Source: Loktanella atrilutea (GTDB taxonomy: Bacteria > Pseudomonadota > Alphaproteobacteria > Rhodobacterales > Rhodobacteraceae). Taken from it: 64,000 nucleotides of DNA. This document shows positions 18,033 through 27,291 of this stretch, piece after piece (the first letter of the stretch is position 1; every line of letters begins with the position of its first letter). The notes under the pieces were generated by a model. That model was given only the letters and a program-made list of their open reading frames with translations. It was not told the origin of the DNA and ran no database searches. The stretch spans positions 62,001 through 126,000 of the forward strand of contig NZ_FQUE01000008.1 in assembly GCF_900128995.1 (NCBI RefSeq), read 5' to 3'. Position numbers and translations under genes: made by a program.

Positions 18033-18861
18033 CGCCGGTCCTCCGCCGGGTCCAGATCTGCAGCAGGTTGATCGCCAGCAGCAGGGTGAACGACATCGCA
18101 AGCATCGCGATGCCGATGGCCGCGGCGGCGGGGTAGTCGAACTCCTCCAGCTGGATGACGATCAGGAGGGGCGCGATTTCCGTCCGCAGGGGGATGTTGC
18201 CGGCAATGAAGATGACCGACCCGTATTCGCCCACGGCGCGGGCCAGCGACAGGGCAAAGCCGGTCAGGGCGGCAGGCAGGAGGGCGGGCAGGATGACGCG
18301 GCGCACGGTAGTCCAGCGGGACGCCCCCAGCGTGGCGGAGGCTTCCTCGACCTCTCGGTCCAGCGTTTCCAGCACCGGCTGCACGGTGCGCACGACGAAG
18401 GGCAGACCGACGAAGACGAGGGCGATGAAGATGCCTGCCTGCGTGTAGGCGATGCGCCAGCCGAAGGGTGTCGCCAGCGCGCCGAAGGCACCGTTGGGGG
18501 CATAGAGCGTGGTGAGCGCGATCCCTGCGACGGCCGTCGGCAGGGCAAAGGGCAGGTCGACGGCGGCATCCATGATGCGGCGCCCCGGAAAGCGGTAGCG
18601 CACCAGAACCCAGGCCAGCAACACGCCGAAGGCGAGGTTGAAGAGTGCCGCGAGCGCCGACAACCGGAACGACAGGGCAAGGGCGGACAGGGTGCGCGGC
18701 CGGCTGCCGACATCCCACAGGGCGGCCGGGCCGGCGCTGGCGCCCTGCCACAGCAGGGCGCCCACGGGCAAGAGCACGACAAGGCAGACCGTCGTCAGGG
18801 TCAGGCCCATCGTGAGGCCGAACCCCGGCATCGCCCGGCGGTGCCGCGGGAGGGCCGTCAT
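18025..18861 (-). CDS. cysT: sulfate ABC transporter permease CysT
   Basis: 278 residues with six predicted helices and the EAA loop (VEEASATLGASRWTTVRRV). GEYGSVIFIAGN is the CysT/CysU signature. The ATG at 18861 overlaps the stop of the sulfate-binding protein gene (ATGA). Longer readings in the same frame are rejected because their added residues are low-complexity antisense of the binding-protein gene. It pairs with CysW to form the sulfate channel. Confidence 0.92.
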   Translation of the reverse strand: MTALPRHRRAMPGFGLTMGLTLTTVCLVVLLPVGALLWQGASAGPAALWDVGSRPRTLSALALSFRLSALAALFNLAFGVLLAWVLVRYRFPGRRIMDAAVDLPFALPTAVAGIALTTLYAPNGAFGALATPFGWRIAYTQAGIFIALVFVGLPFVVRTVQPVLETLDREVEEASATLGASRWTTVRRVILPALLPAALTGFALSLARAVGEYGSVIFIAGNIPLRTEIAPLLIVIQLEEFDYPAAAAIGIAMLAMSFTLLLAINLLQIWTRRRTGDV

Positions 18862-19967
18862 TGCGGCACGTAGATCTGGTCGAAGATCCCCCCGTCGCCG
18901 AAATGCTGCGGCTGCACCTTGGCCCAGCCGCCGAAATCCTCGATCCCCACAAGGTCGATCTTGGGGAACCGCGCGACGTCGGCGGGATCGGCGGCGGATG
19001 TGTCCCACGCCCGGTAGTAGTGCTTGAAGGCCAGCGCCTGCGCATCCGGCGCGTAGAGGTGTTCGAGGTAGGCCGTGGCCAGTGCGCGCTGGTCGTCGTC
19101 GGCGATGTTTGCCTCGACCAGCGCGACGGACGGATCTGCGCGGATCGACACCGACGGCACGACGATGTCGAAGGCCTCCTCTCCCATCTCGTTCAGGGCA
19201 AGGTAGGCCTCGTTCTCCCATGCCAGCAGCACGTCGCCGATGCCCCGCTGGGCAAAGGTCGTCGTGGCGCCCCGCGCCCCGCTGTCGAGCACGGGGACAT
19301 GGGCGTAGAGGTCGTGGACGAAGGCCCTGGGGTCCTGCCCGCTCCTCTCTGCCCAGGCCCAGGCGGCGAGGTAGTTCCAGCGCGCCCCGCCGGAGGTCTT
19401 GGGGTTCGGGGTGATGACCTCGATCCCGTCCTGCGTCAGGTCGCCCCAGTCGGCGATGCCCTTCGGATTGCCCTCTCGCACCAGGAACACGATGGTGGAG
19501 GTGTAGGGGGCGGCGTCGTGCGGCAGGCGGCTTTGCCAGTCGGCGGGGAGCTTGCCCGCGGCGGCGATCCGGTCGATGTCAGAAGCAAGCGCCAGCGTCA
19601 CCACCTGCGCGTTCAGCCCGTCGATGACCGCCCGGGCCTGCGCGCCGGACCCGCCGTGGCTGGTCTCGATCCGGGGCGCGTCATGCCCCTGCCCTTCCCA
19701 CCACGTGCTGAAGGCGGCGTTGTAGTCGCGGTAGAACTCGCGCGTCGGGTCGTAGCTGACGTTCAGCAGGTCCTGCGCCTGCAATATCGTCCCCGCGCCC
19801 AGCGCGATAAGCGCCGCTGCCACGGCTGTCGCCGCATGCCACCGGACGCGGCGCCGCGGGGTGCGGACCGGGCCGAGCGCATAGGGTGCTGCGGTCCGTC
19901 CGGCCATGTGCCCCGGCAGACTCCATGGTGCGCCGAACCGGATCGAGATGTCGATTGTCATGGTCAT
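18858..19967 (-). CDS. sbp: sulfate-binding periplasmic protein
   Basis: About 369 residues. NVSYDPTREFYRDYNAAF begins the mature domain, and TSHGGSGAQARAV and NPKTSGGARWNYLAAWAWA are the sulfate-binding motifs of the Sbp/CysP family. The signal helix (ATAVAAALIALGAGTILQA) lies about 45 residues from the chosen start. The ATG at 19967 has AGGAAGAGG just upstream. A second ATG six bases later, or one at 19907 next to the signal helix, are alternatives; the long N-terminal extension before the signal suggests the true start may be 19907. It delivers sulfate to the CysT/W/A complex. Confidence 0.9.
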   Translation of the reverse strand: MTMTIDISIRFGAPWSLPGHMAGRTAAPYALGPVRTPRRRVRWHAATAVAAALIALGAGTILQAQDLLNVSYDPTREFYRDYNAAFSTWWEGQGHDAPRIETSHGGSGAQARAVIDGLNAQVVTLALASDIDRIAAAGKLPADWQSRLPHDAAPYTSTIVFLVREGNPKGIADWGDLTQDGIEVITPNPKTSGGARWNYLAAWAWAERSGQDPRAFVHDLYAHVPVLDSGARGATTTFAQRGIGDVLLAWENEAYLALNEMGEEAFDIVVPSVSIRADPSVALVEANIADDDQRALATAYLEHLYAPDAQALAFKHYYRAWDTSAADPADVARFPKIDLVGIEDFGGWAKVQPQHFGDGGIFDQIYVPQ

Positions 19968-20003
19968 GTCCTCTTCCTTACGGGCGCCGATGCCCAACAC
20001 GGT

Positions 20004-20063
20004 AAATACGATAGGGTTAGTCGTGTATTGCAAGATAAATCTCGATCGGTCTTATCGTGTATT
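20004..20063 (-). promoter_or_regulatory. repeated motif upstream of the sulfate operon
   Basis: TCGTGTATT occurs at 20021-20029 and again at 20055-20063, 34 bases apart (about three helical turns). An inverted near-copy, AAATACGA, is at 20004-20011. The block is A/T-rich against its surroundings and lies directly before the sulfate-binding protein gene, so it is a candidate operator and promoter region for a sulfur-responsive regulator. The regulator cannot be named from sequence. Confidence 0.5.
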
Positions 20064-20432
20064 CGGCGGTAATTGGCCGGTGGTGCGGGGCCGCAATTAA
20101 GAGGAGCTTTATTTTCCATATGCTTAGAGGCTTAAATCCCTTCGTTTCTGGTCCCGAGCGAGTGCTGAATTTTGAGGCAGTCCCACCGCTTTCAGTCGTT
20201 CCGGCAAAAACTCAGACCCGATTCTCCGGTTGAAAGTCAGCGATGCCGTGTCAGCGAAGCGCCCGCATGCAGGGTTACGCGCCCTACGGGATGGGTGGAC
20301 AAGCCGTCGGACCTGACCGACAAACGACCCGGCGGTGGTGATGCCCGCGGCGGGCGCAAGGACGCGCCGCGGGGCAGGATCCGGCGGTGATGGACGGGAT
20401 ACGGGGCGGCTGCGGGCCGGAACAGGGCGGAC
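20064..20432. other. gene-free stretch before the membrane protein gene
   Basis: About 370 bases between the sulfate operon control region and the start at 20433. Small open frames exist (20172-20390 plus, 20237-20536 minus) but have no family signature. The part near 20095-20135 is A/T-rich (GAGCTTTATTTTCC) and could hold a promoter. No strong hairpin was seen. Confidence 0.5.
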
Positions 20433-21884
20433 ATGGCGACCCAGACAACGGACGACGTCATCGCCCCGCCACGGGCCACGCCACCGGGGGGCCATGCCAC
20501 GACCGGGGCCGCGCTGCTGGCGGCGGGATTCTTCACCTACATCGTCTCTTTCGCCAGCGCTTCGCCGATGCTGGCCACGGTCAGCGCCACGCTGATCCTC
20601 GTCTTCATCGCGATGAACCTGCGCCGGGCGACGGCGATCGTGCGGTCCTTCGCGGCCGTGGCGCTGCTGATCGCCCTGTGGGGGTTGTTCCGCAACAGCC
20701 TCAGCCCGTCGGACCTTGCGGTGGCGGGCGGCCGGGTGTCGTTCCTGACCTCGATCCTGATCGCGCTGATCTTCTTGCGCCTCGTCGCCGCGCGCGATCC
20801 GGCGTTTCAGGCGGCGGGCGCCTTCCTTGCCAACCAGCCGCCGTCCCGGCGCTATGTCTCGCTCGGCATCGGAGGGAACCTCTTTGGCGTGCTGCTGAAC
20901 CTCGGCGGGCTTGGCCTGCTGATCGAGATGACGCTGGCCGGTCAGCGGCGGCTGGAGACGGTCAGCGCCGTCAGCCCGGCGGTGCATGACGTGCGCGAAC
21001 GCCGGATCGTCACCGCCATCGTGCGGGGCTTTGCCACCATCGCCTTCTGGTCGCCCTTCGGCATCGCCCTGAACACGCTGCTGCTGATCTTCACAGAGGT
21101 GCATTGGCGGGATGCGGCGCCCTGGGGGCTGGGCTTTGCCGCCCTGTTCCTGATCGTCGGCGGGGTGATGGACATCGTCGAGCGGCGGCTTTTCCCGGTC
21201 TTTCCGAAACCGGTCGCGGTGCCGCCCGCGCCGGGGGACGGGCTGGGGCTGCTGGCCGTGCTGGGGCATCTGGTGGGGCTGGCGCTGCTGGTGATCGGCG
21301 GCGACCATCTGTTGCCCTACTCTTTTCAGGAAGTGCTGGTCGGCGTAGTGCCGATCTACGCGGTGATCTGGTCGATGGTCCGGCACGGCACCCGCGGCCC
21401 GGCGCGGCTGGTCGGCGACTTTACCGCCAATGCCCCGCGCTACGTGAACGAGATCGGCGTCTTCGCCCTTGCCGGTCTGATCGGTGCATTGCTGGTGGCG
21501 CTGGTCCCGCAGCACGCGCTGGACCCGGTGCTGGAGGCAGTCGTCGATCTGGGCGGGCCGGTCGCGCTGGCGCTGGCGCTGGCCTGGGTCACGCTGCTGG
21601 CGGCCATGCTGGGGCTGCACCCGATCATCTCTGTCGTGATCCTGGCGGAGTTCATGGTGCGCACGCCGCTGATCTCGCAACAGGCGGCGCTGCTGTCACT
21701 GCTCACCGGGTGGACGCTGACCGTCTGCCTTGCCCCCCTTGCGACGACGGCGACCTATGTCTCTGCGATTCTCGACCGCAGCCCGGTGACGGTCAGCCTG
21801 AGGTGGAACGGTCTGTTCGGGGTGATCACGCTGGCGCTGGCGTCGGGCATCCTCATTCTGGGCATCAGCTGGCACTGGTTCTGA
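20433..21884 (+). CDS. polytopic membrane protein, transporter-like
   Basis: 483 residues with roughly eleven or twelve hydrophobic segments along the whole length and short polar loops. Its even spread of helices, a conserved-looking ANAPRYVNEIGVFALAGL segment and a late LHPIISVVILAEF helix suggest a secondary transporter of the ion-transporter type, but no family-defining motif is recognised. It stands alone between the sulfate operon and a histidine kinase. The ATG at 20433 gives a cytoplasmic N-terminus before the first helix (GAALLAAGFFTYIVSFA). Substrate unknown. Confidence 0.7.
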   Translation: MATQTTDDVIAPPRATPPGGHATTGAALLAAGFFTYIVSFASASPMLATVSATLILVFIAMNLRRATAIVRSFAAVALLIALWGLFRNSLSPSDLAVAGGRVSFLTSILIALIFLRLVAARDPAFQAAGAFLANQPPSRRYVSLGIGGNLFGVLLNLGGLGLLIEMTLAGQRRLETVSAVSPAVHDVRERRIVTAIVRGFATIAFWSPFGIALNTLLLIFTEVHWRDAAPWGLGFAALFLIVGGVMDIVERRLFPVFPKPVAVPPAPGDGLGLLAVLGHLVGLALLVIGGDHLLPYSFQEVLVGVVPIYAVIWSMVRHGTRGPARLVGDFTANAPRYVNEIGVFALAGLIGALLVALVPQHALDPVLEAVVDLGGPVALALALAWVTLLAAMLGLHPIISVVILAEFMVRTPLISQQAALLSLLTGWTLTVCLAPLATTATYVSAILDRSPVTVSLRWNGLFGVITLALASGILILGISWHWF

Positions 21885-22049
21885 AGCGACCCTCCGGCCG
21901 TGCCGCCTTGCAGGGCGGGACACGCGGTCAGCCCGATCGAGAAGAACGTTGATTCGCGGGCCCGGTGTCTGTATTTTCATGCGCACCGCAGACACTCCCT
22001 TGCCAGTTTTCATTTTAGGAGCGTGTCGCTCCTTCAGAAGTGCCGAGCC

Positions 22050-23408
22050 ATGCCGAGACCCAAGAACGTATGGCTCGCCGTTGATGCGCAGGGATACAGG
22101 CTCGAAGTCGATCGCATCCTGTCCCTCGAATACGCCTCGGTCCACGACGTCGTGACGCGTCTGGTCGGGGTGCCGATCGCAGGTGGCCTCGTTTCGATCT
22201 ATGCGGAAACGTGGGTGGGCGTCTGGTGGGCCATGATCTACATCGCGGGATACGGCGGGCTGTGGCTTTATGCCAAAAGCCTGCGGCCGCGGGTGTCGCT
22301 GGTGCAGTGCCGGATCGCGCAATGCCTGGTGATCCTGAATGCGGCGACCTTCATCTGGCTGCCCGCCTGGACCTTCAGCCAGTTGGACCGCAATCTGTTT
22401 CTGGCGGGCGCGGGCCTGATCGGCGCGCAGCTGGTCCAGCTGGTGCACAGGGGCGACACCGCCCCGTTCATGATCTACGGCAACATCGCGGTCGTCCTGA
22501 CGGCGATGCTGGTCGTCCTTGGCATCGTCCTGCCACAACTGTCCAGCCCGCTGGCGCAGGTCGGGATCGTGGCCAGCTGGCTCACCCTGCTGTTCTATCT
22601 GGCCCAGTCCATGCTGGGGGCCCGACGCCGGATCATCGCCCGCAATTTCGCGGATCAACAGGCGTTTCAGGCGCAGAAGCTTGCGTCCCTCGGTCAGCTG
22701 GCGGGCGGTGTGGCGCATGACTTCAACAACATCATCACGGCGATTTCCGGCAACCTCGAACTGTACGAACATCTGACCGACGACGCCGAGAAGGATCAGG
22801 TCATCGCCGCCGCCCACGCGGCCAGCCTGCGTGCCGCCCGGATCGTGGCGCAGATCCTGATCTATGCCCGCCAAACGCCCCTGACGTTGACGGCGACCAA
22901 CGCCAACGCGCCGCTGGCCAGCCTGCAGATCCTGACAGACCATCTGGTGCCGTCCCGGATCGGGTTCACGCTGGGCCAGATCGCCGATGCCCCGACGATC
23001 AACGTGGATGCCAACCAGATCGAGACGGCGCTGTTGAACCTCGTCCTGAACGCGGTCGATGCCACGCCGCCCGGCGGGACCGTCACGCTGTCGGGGCATG
23101 TCATCGATGTCCTGCGCAGCCGGCCGCTTGCGGGCGGGCGGGTACTGCAATGCGGACGTTACGTGGCCTACGAGGTCACCGACACCGGCAGCGGTATCCC
23201 GGCGGACATCCTGAAATACGTGATCGACCCGTTCTTCACGACGAAGGAGGTCGGCAAGGGCACCGGTCTGGGCCTGTCGATGGTCTTCGGCGTCGCGGAC
23301 AGCATGGGCGGCGGGCTCGACATCCGGACGTCCCGATCCGGCACGACGATGCAGATGTTCATCCCCGTCGCGGCGTCGCCTGATGGACCATCCGTCACAT
23401 CCCACTGA
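22050..23408 (+). CDS. membrane-bound sensor histidine kinase
   Basis: 452 residues. About six N-terminal helices (residues 40-195) form a membrane sensor. The H-box GGVAHDFNNIITAISGNLE places the phospho-His at 223. The N-box LLNLVLNAVDATPPGG, G1 box DTGSGIP, F box DPFFTTKEVG and G2 box GTGLGLSMV are all intact. It is of the NtrB/hybrid-kinase type (HDFNN) but ends without a receiver domain, and no response-regulator gene adjoins it. The ATG at 22050 has only a weak ribosome site. A GTG at 22023 in frame has AGGAG too close. The signal sensed is unknown. Confidence 0.85.
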   Translation: MPRPKNVWLAVDAQGYRLEVDRILSLEYASVHDVVTRLVGVPIAGGLVSIYAETWVGVWWAMIYIAGYGGLWLYAKSLRPRVSLVQCRIAQCLVILNAATFIWLPAWTFSQLDRNLFLAGAGLIGAQLVQLVHRGDTAPFMIYGNIAVVLTAMLVVLGIVLPQLSSPLAQVGIVASWLTLLFYLAQSMLGARRRIIARNFADQQAFQAQKLASLGQLAGGVAHDFNNIITAISGNLELYEHLTDDAEKDQVIAAAHAASLRAARIVAQILIYARQTPLTLTATNANAPLASLQILTDHLVPSRIGFTLGQIADAPTINVDANQIETALLNLVLNAVDATPPGGTVTLSGHVIDVLRSRPLAGGRVLQCGRYVAYEVTDTGSGIPADILKYVIDPFFTTKEVGKGTGLGLSMVFGVADSMGGGLDIRTSRSGTTMQMFIPVAASPDGPSVTSH

Positions 23409-23496
23409 ATTGCTGCACCTGCAAAAGGATGCTTGCGATCCGATGCGCAACAATCTATCCAAATATGAACATCAAATGAAATAAAGCACTTCATCC

Positions 23497-24453
23497 ATGT
23501 CTTTCCGTCTGCAACCGACCCCGCCTGCCCGCCCCAACCGCTGCCAGTTGTTCGGTCCCGGTTCCCAGACAAGGCTCTTCGCCAAGATGGCGGCTTCGGA
23601 TGCGGATGTGATCAACCTCGATCTGGAGGATTCGGTGGCGCCGGGCGACAAGGACGCCGCACGGGTAAACGTGATTCAGGCGATCGGTGACATCGACTGG
23701 GGGGCAAAGCACCTGTCGGTGCGGATCAACGGCCTCGACACGCCGTTCTGGTATCGCGATGTCGTCGACCTTCTGGAACGGGCAAGCGACCGGCTGGACC
23801 AGATCATGATCCCCAAGGTCGGCTGCGCCGCCGACGTCTACGCCGTCGACGCGCTGGTGACGGCGATCGAGGCGGCCAAGGGCCGCGCCCGCCGCATCGG
23901 GTTCGAGGTCATCATCGAATCCGCCGCGGGCCTGACCCATGTGAACGAGATCGCGGCCAGTTCTTCCCGCCTGCAGGCGATGAGTCTGGGTGCCGCGGAT
24001 TTCGCGGCCTCCATGGGGATGCAGACGACCGGGATCGGCGGCACGCAGGACGACTATTATATGTTGCAGGGCGGTCACCGGCACTATGGCGACCCGTGGC
24101 ACTGGGCGCAAACCGCCATCGTCGCCGCCTGCCGGACCCACGGGATCCTGCCGGTGGACGGCCCCTTCGGCGACTTTTCCGACGACGACGGCTTCCGCGC
24201 GCAGGCCCGCCGCAGCGCCACGCTGGGCATGGTCGGCAAATGGGCGATCCACCCGCGCCAGATCGCGCTGGCGAACGAGGTCTTCACGCCTTCCGACGCC
24301 GCCGTCGCAGAGGCGCGCGAAATCCTCGCCGCGATGACCGCGGCGAAGGCCCGCGGCGCGGGGGCGACCGTCTACAAGGGGCGCCTCGTCGACATCGCCA
24401 GCATCAAGCAGGCAGAGGTGATCGTGCGGCAGTCCGAGATGATCGCCGGCTGA
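23497..24453 (+). CDS. mcl1: L-malyl-CoA / beta-methylmalyl-CoA lyase
   Basis: 318 residues matching Rhodobacter Mcl1 throughout as I recall it: [73 protein letters not shown] and [12 protein letters not shown]. It cleaves malyl-CoA to acetyl-CoA plus glyoxylate and beta-methylmalyl-CoA to propionyl-CoA plus glyoxylate, late steps of acetate assimilation by the ethylmalonyl-CoA pathway. The conserved acidic residues of the HpcH/HpaI-citrate lyase fold are present. Just downstream is accA, also acyl-CoA metabolism, about 100 bases away. Confidence 0.95.
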   Translation: MSFRLQPTPPARPNRCQLFGPGSQTRLFAKMAASDADVINLDLEDSVAPGDKDAARVNVIQAIGDIDWGAKHLSVRINGLDTPFWYRDVVDLLERASDRLDQIMIPKVGCAADVYAVDALVTAIEAAKGRARRIGFEVIIESAAGLTHVNEIAASSSRLQAMSLGAADFAASMGMQTTGIGGTQDDYYMLQGGHRHYGDPWHWAQTAIVAACRTHGILPVDGPFGDFSDDDGFRAQARRSATLGMVGKWAIHPRQIALANEVFTPSDAAVAEAREILAAMTAAKARGAGATVYKGRLVDIASIKQAEVIVRQSEMIAG

Positions 24454-24554
24454 CCCGCCGCCATCGCGCCGGACAAACGACGGCCGGGGGCACCCGCCAT
24501 TGCAAATCGGGGCGCACGTCGCCTATATCGGCGTCAGGCAATGAAGGCGTTTCC

Positions 24555-25517
24555 ATGACCCAGTATCTCGACTTCGAAAAACCGCTGGCCGAAATCGAAG
24601 GCAAGGCGGAAGAACTGCGCGCCATGGCGCGCGAGAACGCCGAGATGGATATCGAGAAGGAAGCGGCCGCGCTCGATAAGAAGAGCCGCGACCTGCTCAA
24701 CTCGCTTTATGCGAACCTGACGCCCTGGCGCAAATGTCAGGTCGCGCGCCACCCGGAACGCCCCCACTGCAAGGACTACATCGCGGCGCTGTTCAGCGAT
24801 TTCACCCCGCTTGCGGGCGACCGGAACTTTGCCGACGACCACGCGGTGATGGGCGGTCTCGCACGGTTCGACGGCCGGTCCGTGGTGGTGATCGGCCACG
24901 AGAAGGGCCACGATACCAAGTCCCGCATCGCCCGCAACTTCGGGATGGCCCGCCCCGAGGGCTATCGCAAGGCGATCCGCCTGATGGAGCTCGCTGACCG
25001 GTTCGGCCTGCCGGTCGTCACGCTGGTCGACACGCCCGGCGCCTATCCCGGCAAGGGGGCAGAGGAGCGTGGCCAGTCGGAAGCCATTGCCCGCGCCACC
25101 GAGGCCTGCCTCGAATTGTCCGTGCCGCTGGTCAGCGTCGTGATCGGCGAAGGCGGCTCTGGTGGCGCCGTGGCCTTTGCCACTGCCAACCGCGTGCTGA
25201 TGCTGGAACATTCGATCTACTCGGTCATCAGTCCCGAAGGCTGCGCCTCGATCCTGTGGAAGGACGCGGCCAAGACGCAGGAGGCCGCCGCCGCCCTGCG
25301 CCTGACGGCGCAGAACCTGAAGGAACTGGGTGTCTGCGACATGATCATCCCGGAACCCTCGGGCGGCGCCCACCGGGATCCCGACGCCGCGATCAAGGCC
25401 GTCGGCGCGGCACTGACGACCGCCCTGACCGACCTCGAGAAGGTGGCGAAGGACAAGATGCGCCTCGACCGACGCCAGAAGTATCTGGGTCTGGGCAAGA
25501 AGGGCCTCGCCGCCTGA
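24555..25517 (+). CDS. accA: acetyl-CoA carboxylase carboxyltransferase subunit alpha
   Basis: 320 residues, the usual AccA length. [18 protein letters not shown] opens the protein; [38 protein letters not shown] and [14 protein letters not shown] are the carboxyltransferase motifs. With AccD it transfers carboxyl from biotin to acetyl-CoA for fatty-acid synthesis. The ATG at 24555 is preferred over longer in-frame readings, which run back into mcl1. A hairpin overlaps its stop codon. Confidence 0.96.
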   Translation: MTQYLDFEKPLAEIEGKAEELRAMARENAEMDIEKEAAALDKKSRDLLNSLYANLTPWRKCQVARHPERPHCKDYIAALFSDFTPLAGDRNFADDHAVMGGLARFDGRSVVVIGHEKGHDTKSRIARNFGMARPEGYRKAIRLMELADRFGLPVVTLVDTPGAYPGKGAEERGQSEAIARATEACLELSVPLVSVVIGEGGSGGAVAFATANRVLMLEHSIYSVISPEGCASILWKDAAKTQEAAAALRLTAQNLKELGVCDMIIPEPSGGAHRDPDAAIKAVGAALTTALTDLEKVAKDKMRLDRRQKYLGLGKKGLAA

Positions 25518-25529
25518 GGCCCCCTTCTT
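25497..25529 (+). terminator. hairpin over the accA stop, possible terminator
   Basis: AAGAAGGG (25497-25504) pairs with CCCTTCTT (25522-25529), and CCTC (25505-25508) with GAGG (25516-25519), leaving a two-base bulge. The stop codon sits in the loop. The following CTCGTT is only weakly U-rich, so termination is plausible but not certain. Confidence 0.45.
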
Positions 25530-25535
25530 CTCGTT

Positions 25536-25590
25536 CCAAATACCTCGGGGGAGGCGCAGCCGGGGGCAGCGCCCCCTCTGCCCCCAAAAG
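25536..25590. repeat. G/C-rich palindromic intergenic element, REP-like
   Basis: CCAAATACCTCGGGGGAGGC leads into the hairpin GGGGGC (25562-25567), AGC, GCCCCC (25571-25576), followed by another C-run. Sequences beginning CCAAATA-CTCGGGGG with a GGGGGCAGCGCCCCC hairpin recur between convergent genes in Rhodobacteraceae as I recall; only one copy is in this window. It lies between the convergent accA and plsC genes and may help end transcription from both. Confidence 0.55.
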
Positions 25591-25603
25591 CCGTAGCCGA
25601 ACG

Positions 25604-26377
25604 TCAGACCGGCGTGCCGTCCTCCTCCGGCGCATGAAGCGGGCGGTCGGGCATCGGGAAGCCTGCCTCGCGTGCCAGATCGTCCGATGCCCCTTCGATC
25701 GCGACCTCCAGCCGATGCAGGAAGGCGCGCAGGGGCAGGCCCGGCGGGATCGGGTCGAGGAAGGCGAAGACCGCCGTACCGGGCTTGCGATAGATGCCGC
25801 GCTTGGGCCAGAACACGCCGATGTTCGTGGCGACGGGCACCACCGGCTGCCCCAGTTCCGCATAAAGCGCCGCCGTCCCCTTCTTGTAGGGCATGATCGC
25901 CCCCGGCGCGACGCGGGTGCCCTGCGGGTAGATGCAAAGCTGACCGGGGGCCGCGTCGCCCGCCTTGACCCGCGCCAGCATGTCCTTGATCGCGCGCCCC
26001 TTCTTGCCGCGATCCACGGGGATGCAGCCGGCGCGATAGGCGAACCAGCCCAGCACCGGCGCGTAAAGCAGCAGGCGTTTCATGATGAATCGGGGGCGCG
26101 GCAGCAGCTGGTAGATGAACATCACATCCATGAAGGACTGATGCTTGGCCGCGACCATGCAGCCGGTGACGGGCGGCGTGCCCCGCAGCTCGAACCGCAG
26201 GCCGATCATCCAGCCCGCCAGCCAGATCACCGCGCGGGCGTACATGCGGCAGGTCTTCATCGCGCCGTCGCGGGCGATCAGCGCGTAGGGCAGGAACACG
26301 ATGCCCATGACCGCCATCAGCAGATACATCACGATGGTGAAGACCAGCGACCGGATCCATTGAAGAGCGTCTGTCAT
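25604..26377 (-). CDS. plsC: 1-acyl-sn-glycerol-3-phosphate acyltransferase
   Basis: 257 residues. The acyltransferase block I motif H-x4-D is KHQSFMD. Block III is IYPQGTRVAPGA, and PVVPVATNIGVFWPK follows. An N-terminal hydrophobic pair of helices anchors it at the inner membrane, where it acylates lysophosphatidic acid to phosphatidic acid. The ATG at 26377 overlaps the ftsX stop (ATGA); longer in-frame readings are antisense of ftsX. Operon: ftsE-ftsX-plsC. Confidence 0.93.
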   Translation of the reverse strand: MTDALQWIRSLVFTIVMYLLMAVMGIVFLPYALIARDGAMKTCRMYARAVIWLAGWMIGLRFELRGTPPVTGCMVAAKHQSFMDVMFIYQLLPRPRFIMKRLLLYAPVLGWFAYRAGCIPVDRGKKGRAIKDMLARVKAGDAAPGQLCIYPQGTRVAPGAIMPYKKGTAALYAELGQPVVPVATNIGVFWPKRGIYRKPGTAVFAFLDPIPPGLPLRAFLHRLEVAIEGASDDLAREAGFPMPDRPLHAPEEDGTPV

Positions 26378-27291
26378 GCCTGAGACCTCAGCGTGCGCAG
26401 GGCCGCGGCCCGGGTGGCGAAAAAGGCGGTGACCGCGGCAAGCGGCGGGATCAGCAGCGGCACCAGCCAGCCCGCCCCCCGGAACCCCAGCCCCGTCAGA
26501 AAGCCGGAGGCGTCGCTGCCATCCGGCAATGCGGCCACCGCGACCAGTCCCAGCGCCGTGCCAATGGCGGCGCCCAGCCCGGACCGCAGGGTAAAGCGCC
26601 GCACGAAGGCGCCCGCGATGTAGGTGTCCCGCGCGCCCACAAGGCGCATGACGCGGATCACCTGCGCGTTGGCGGACAGCGCCGACTGCGCCGCCAGCGT
26701 GATCATCGCCGCGGTGGCGGCCCCGATCAGCAGCAGCGCGACCCAGCCCAAAGTCCGCAGACGCTCCGCCGCCGCGACCAGCGGCACCCGCCAGCGGGTG
26801 TGGTCGTCCAGCACCGCCCCCGGCACCTCGGCCTGCAGGCGCGCGCGCAGGCCGGTGGCGTCGTAACCCTCCGCCGTTTCGGTGATCTCGATCAGCTGCG
26901 GGATCGGCAGGGTATCCAGCGGCAGGTCCGGGCCGAACCACGGTTCCAGCAGGGCCCGTTCCTCGTCATCGTCGAGCGCACGGGCGGTCGCCACGCCGGG
27001 GGTCTGTTCCAGCACGGTCAGCGCGCGCCCGACCTGTGCATCCGCCTGATCCGCCGGGGCAGAGATGCGCAGCGTCGCCGTGCGCGCCAGTTCCGACGAC
27101 CAGCGATCTGCCAGACGTCCCGTCGCCAGCGAAAAGGCGATCGCGAAGACCGCGAGGAACGCCATCGCCCCGGCGGTGAAGACCGTCAGCCGCGCGGTGA
27201 AGCCCGTCGGCGGCACGGCCCGGTCGGCACTGGGGTCGCCCACCAGCAGCGCCAGCGCGCGCCGCAGTCCGGGTGTGCCGCGCGCGTTCAC
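26374..27291 (-). CDS. ftsX: cell division protein FtsX
   Basis: 305 residues. One helix near residue 40 (FTAGAMAFLAVFAIAFSLA) precedes a periplasmic domain of about 120 residues. Three C-terminal helices follow (WVALLLIGAATAAMITLAAQ, GLGAAIGTALGLVAVAALP and WLVPLLIPPLAAVTAFFATR): the FtsX topology. RVMRLVGARDTYIAGAFVRR is the conserved cytoplasmic segment. With FtsE it couples ATP hydrolysis to peptidoglycan hydrolase activation at the septum. It overlaps ftsE by ATGA and plsC by ATGA. Confidence 0.9.
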   Translation of the reverse strand: MNARGTPGLRRALALLVGDPSADRAVPPTGFTARLTVFTAGAMAFLAVFAIAFSLATGRLADRWSSELARTATLRISAPADQADAQVGRALTVLEQTPGVATARALDDDEERALLEPWFGPDLPLDTLPIPQLIEITETAEGYDATGLRARLQAEVPGAVLDDHTRWRVPLVAAAERLRTLGWVALLLIGAATAAMITLAAQSALSANAQVIRVMRLVGARDTYIAGAFVRRFTLRSGLGAAIGTALGLVAVAALPDGSDASGFLTGLGFRGAGWLVPLLIPPLAAVTAFFATRAAALRTLRSQA

